The translations under genes were made by a program, and so were the position numbers. Shown piece by piece: positions 19,173 through 20,816 of a stretch of DNA of 20,816 nt (its first letter is position 1; each line of letters begins with the position of its first letter). This DNA is from Gryganskiella cystojenkinii. Taxonomy: Eukaryota; Mortierellomycota; Mortierellomycetes; Mortierellales; Mortierellaceae. The stretch spans positions 8,798 to 29,613 of the forward strand of contig JAAAIG010000262.1 in assembly GCA_015852425.1 (NCBI GenBank), given 5' to 3'. Under the pieces are notes generated by a model that saw nothing but the letters and a program-made list of their open reading frames with translations, was not told where the DNA came from and did no database searches.

Positions 19173-19693
19173 GGTCCTGTGCTGGGTAAGCAAGGCGCCT
19201 GTTAAAATGCTTCGAGACCAGTTCAGTCAGTCGATCCGTCATGGCCTATCCCATGCAAACTCAAAATTCTCAGAGCAAGCAGATCCCTCTTTTGTACCAA
19301 CCGAATACGAGGTGGGGAATAAGAGGAAAGAAGGAAAGTGGTGATCAATGTGAAGTGAAAGGATTGGGGAGAGGGGGGTTGTGTGTGGGTTCAATTTAAT
19401 CGCAAAAACTGAATGACAGGAGAGAAGTGGAGAGGTTGGGATGAGAAGGCATGAGAGTACAACCTGTTTCTCACTCTCCGTTGTTGTCATTATCCCGTGT
19501 GAAAATGAAGAGTGACTTCATAAGCAAATGAAGAAAGGCGGAGAATAATAAAGTAAACGCGCAATTTGAAAACGAGGAGGAACGAAAGGAAGAGAAATGC
19601 AAGGTTTGAATTGTTACCGGGTAATGTTCAAAAGACCCCCTCTGTGTGCCTGCGAAAGGCCTGTGCAACCTTCGAACTAGAGGCGAGAAGGAG

Positions 19694-19742
19694 TTATCAG
19701 ATCCAGAGGAAAAAATATGGCGAAGAAAAAAGGATCTGATAA
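19694..19742. repeat. 11-bp perfect inverted repeat (TTATCAGATCC ... GGATCTGATAA)
   Basis: The arms are 19694-19704 and 19732-19742, with a 27-base A-rich spacer. Each arm carries a TGATAA (GATA-factor type HGATAR) site, so the pair may be opposed factor-binding sites or a stem-loop. The right arm also matches two further copies at 20329 and 20547. Confidence 0.7.
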
Positions 19743-20328
19743 AGAATTCTTGCGATTCTGAGACACGCATGAGCGGAAGTGGGTACTGTTTGCTGGGATT
19801 CAATTTTCCTTTCTCTTTCCATCCTCTATGGCTTCTTTTCGTTTGCGAATCGGGCTTTAATGGCTGTGTGGGATGGTGCCGACAAGTGATGGAGGATCTA
19901 TCCGCTTTCCTTCTCTTTTTGCACTCCTGTCTAGAGAATCAACAGACGAGATCGAGAAATCTCGTAAGAAATAAAAACAAAACAAAAAAAAGTAAAATCA
20001 AAAAAGAGGGGGGCGAGGTAAGCAAAAAAAAAAAAAAGATAAAAGGGAGCGACCCGTGTTACTTGCCCCTTCAAAAACATGTCAGATCAGAAATGTCATA
20101 TTCATGAGTGATATCATCTTTTTCTATTGCTTTCTCAACTTTTTTCCTCTCGCTCTCCCCTTTTCTCTGTTGTTCACTTTAGAAACCAAACATGGGCCAT
20201 CTTGAGACAGGAAAAGTGACTGAAGACCAAAGGAATTTGGTTGAGCCGGTGTGGGCGCGGGAGGAGGGGCGTGGGGAATGGTCCTGTGGGACTGTCTTTG
20301 AGCTTTATTTCTCTTTTTTTCTGCTTCA

Positions 20329-20339
20329 GGATCTGATAA
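20329..20339 (+). promoter_or_regulatory. GGATCTGATAA element, third copy
   Basis: Exact copy of the 11-mer, followed by G so that it contains TGATAAG, a full HGATAR GATA-factor consensus. It is preceded by a T/C-rich run ending in CAG that also resembles a 3' splice site. Confidence 0.45.
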
Positions 20340-20546
20340 GACCAGGTATGCGGAGAGGGGTAGCCAGACAGGAATTTTTACTTTTTGGATCCAGAGTGTC
20401 TGAGGCGGAAACCACACCCTGCGCCGTGCTTGTCACTTTCTATGTACAGTAGAGTGAGGGCGCTTCTTTAACCGGGGCGAGAGAGGTTGAGATCCCGATG
20501 GAGAGAGCAAAGAGGGCGGAAGAAGTGAACAGCCATCAGCAACAAA

Positions 20547-20557
20547 GGATCTGATAA
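20547..20557 (+). promoter_or_regulatory. GGATCTGATAA element, fourth copy
   Basis: Exact copy of the 11-mer. Together with the copy at 19732 it shares the longer 17-mer AAAGGATCTGATAAAGA (19729-19745 and 20544-20560), which makes chance an unlikely explanation. Confidence 0.5.
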
Positions 20558-20816
20558 AGATTCACACCCGTGTGAAAGAAAAAAAGGGGGAGAGCGGGAA
20601 CTTTGTTCGCGGAACCACAAGAATATTCCAAAACACACGCAAAATAAGACATCTCTTTAGTCTTTGGTTGCACATCGCTGAAGTTGAATTTTTTTTTTCT
20701 CGTGTCTGTCGGTTGAATTGTATACAAGGCGCACGACCCGCATGCGTGGGTCTAACTTGGTCCACTTGTCTTGCAACCGCCAATGGCACAGTCAAGGGTT
20801 TAGCGCCCGCTTTTCT

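Larger units (their letters stand above)
18994..20816. other. Gene-poor flank with no supportable coding region
   Basis: About 1.8 kb upstream of the membrane-protein gene. The open frames here are short, mostly rich in Lys, Phe or Ser, and resemble no family I know. The region is purine-rich on the plus strand, with long A runs. It holds the A20 run and four copies of GGATCTGATAA. It may be the promoter region of a gene beyond the window's right edge, or a long upstream region of the membrane-protein gene. Confidence 0.55.

Noticed and set aside
19646..20107. A 153-codon plus-strand frame in the right flank.
   Set aside because: It begins with GTG, is rich in Lys runs from A-rich DNA, and shows no domain features.
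20192..20452. An 86-codon plus-strand frame with a good ATG context, preceded by a long T/C tract ending in CACTTTAG and containing a second T/C run ending in CAG.
   Set aside because: The two splice-acceptor-like tracts are suggestive, but the product resembles no family, no matching donor is convincing, and the region is rich in such tracts by composition. Only transcript data could rescue it.
20728..20755. A near-palindrome around GACCC-GCATGCGT-GGGTC, considered as a tRNA arm or terminator.
   Set aside because: No cloverleaf or T-loop sequence is present and the stem is only about five pairs.

Overview
The window looks like nuclear DNA of an early-diverging filamentous fungus. A Mucoromycota-type genome is likely, and Mortierellomycotina is my best guess (inference from style, not a database match). 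The genes are intron-rich, with introns mostly 86-345 nt, GT-AG borders and CTAAC/CTAAT-like branch points. Promoters and 5' leaders are pyrimidine-rich, AATAAA signals follow several genes, and the products are clearly eukaryotic. I see no prokaryotic, viral or transposon gene, no CRISPR array and no recognisable tRNA or rRNA.

Layout: (1) 620-3072 (+), a PP2C-fold protein in two exons that has lost two metal-binding aspartates and is probably a pseudophosphatase. (2) 3415-8067 (-), convergent with it, a single-exon 1550-residue disordered Ser/Gln/Thr-rich protein of unknown function. (3) 8068-9579, a 1.5-kb divergent promoter region. (4) 9580-11834 (+), a nine-exon mitochondrial 2-oxodicarboxylate carrier (Odc1/SLC25A21 type). 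(5) 12221-14041 (+), an eight-exon nuclear cyclophilin with an RS-rich tail (PPIG-like), including a GC-AG intron. (6) 14633-17100 (+), a six-exon cold-shock-domain protein with a Gly-rich tail. A 1.29-kb intron separates its two RNA-binding motifs and it carries a 9-nt micro-exon. (7) 17365-17634 (-), a Cmc4-type twin CX9C mitochondrial intermembrane-space protein, tail-to-tail with the previous gene. (8) 17981-18837 (-), a two-exon cysteine-rich single-pass membrane protein of unknown function. (9) 18838-20816, a gene-poor flank with four exact copies of an 11-mer, GGATCTGATAA, that contains a GATA-factor site.

There is no operon-like logic. Two products are mitochondrial (carrier, Cmc4) and two are RNA-linked (RS cyclophilin, CSD protein), but I infer no shared pathway. 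I found no evident multi-gene novel system. The points most worth checking are the degenerate PP2C, the micro-exon and long intron of the CSD gene, the repeated GATA-containing element, and two protein families I cannot name. All exon borders were assigned by eye from splice consensus plus reading-frame and family continuity.
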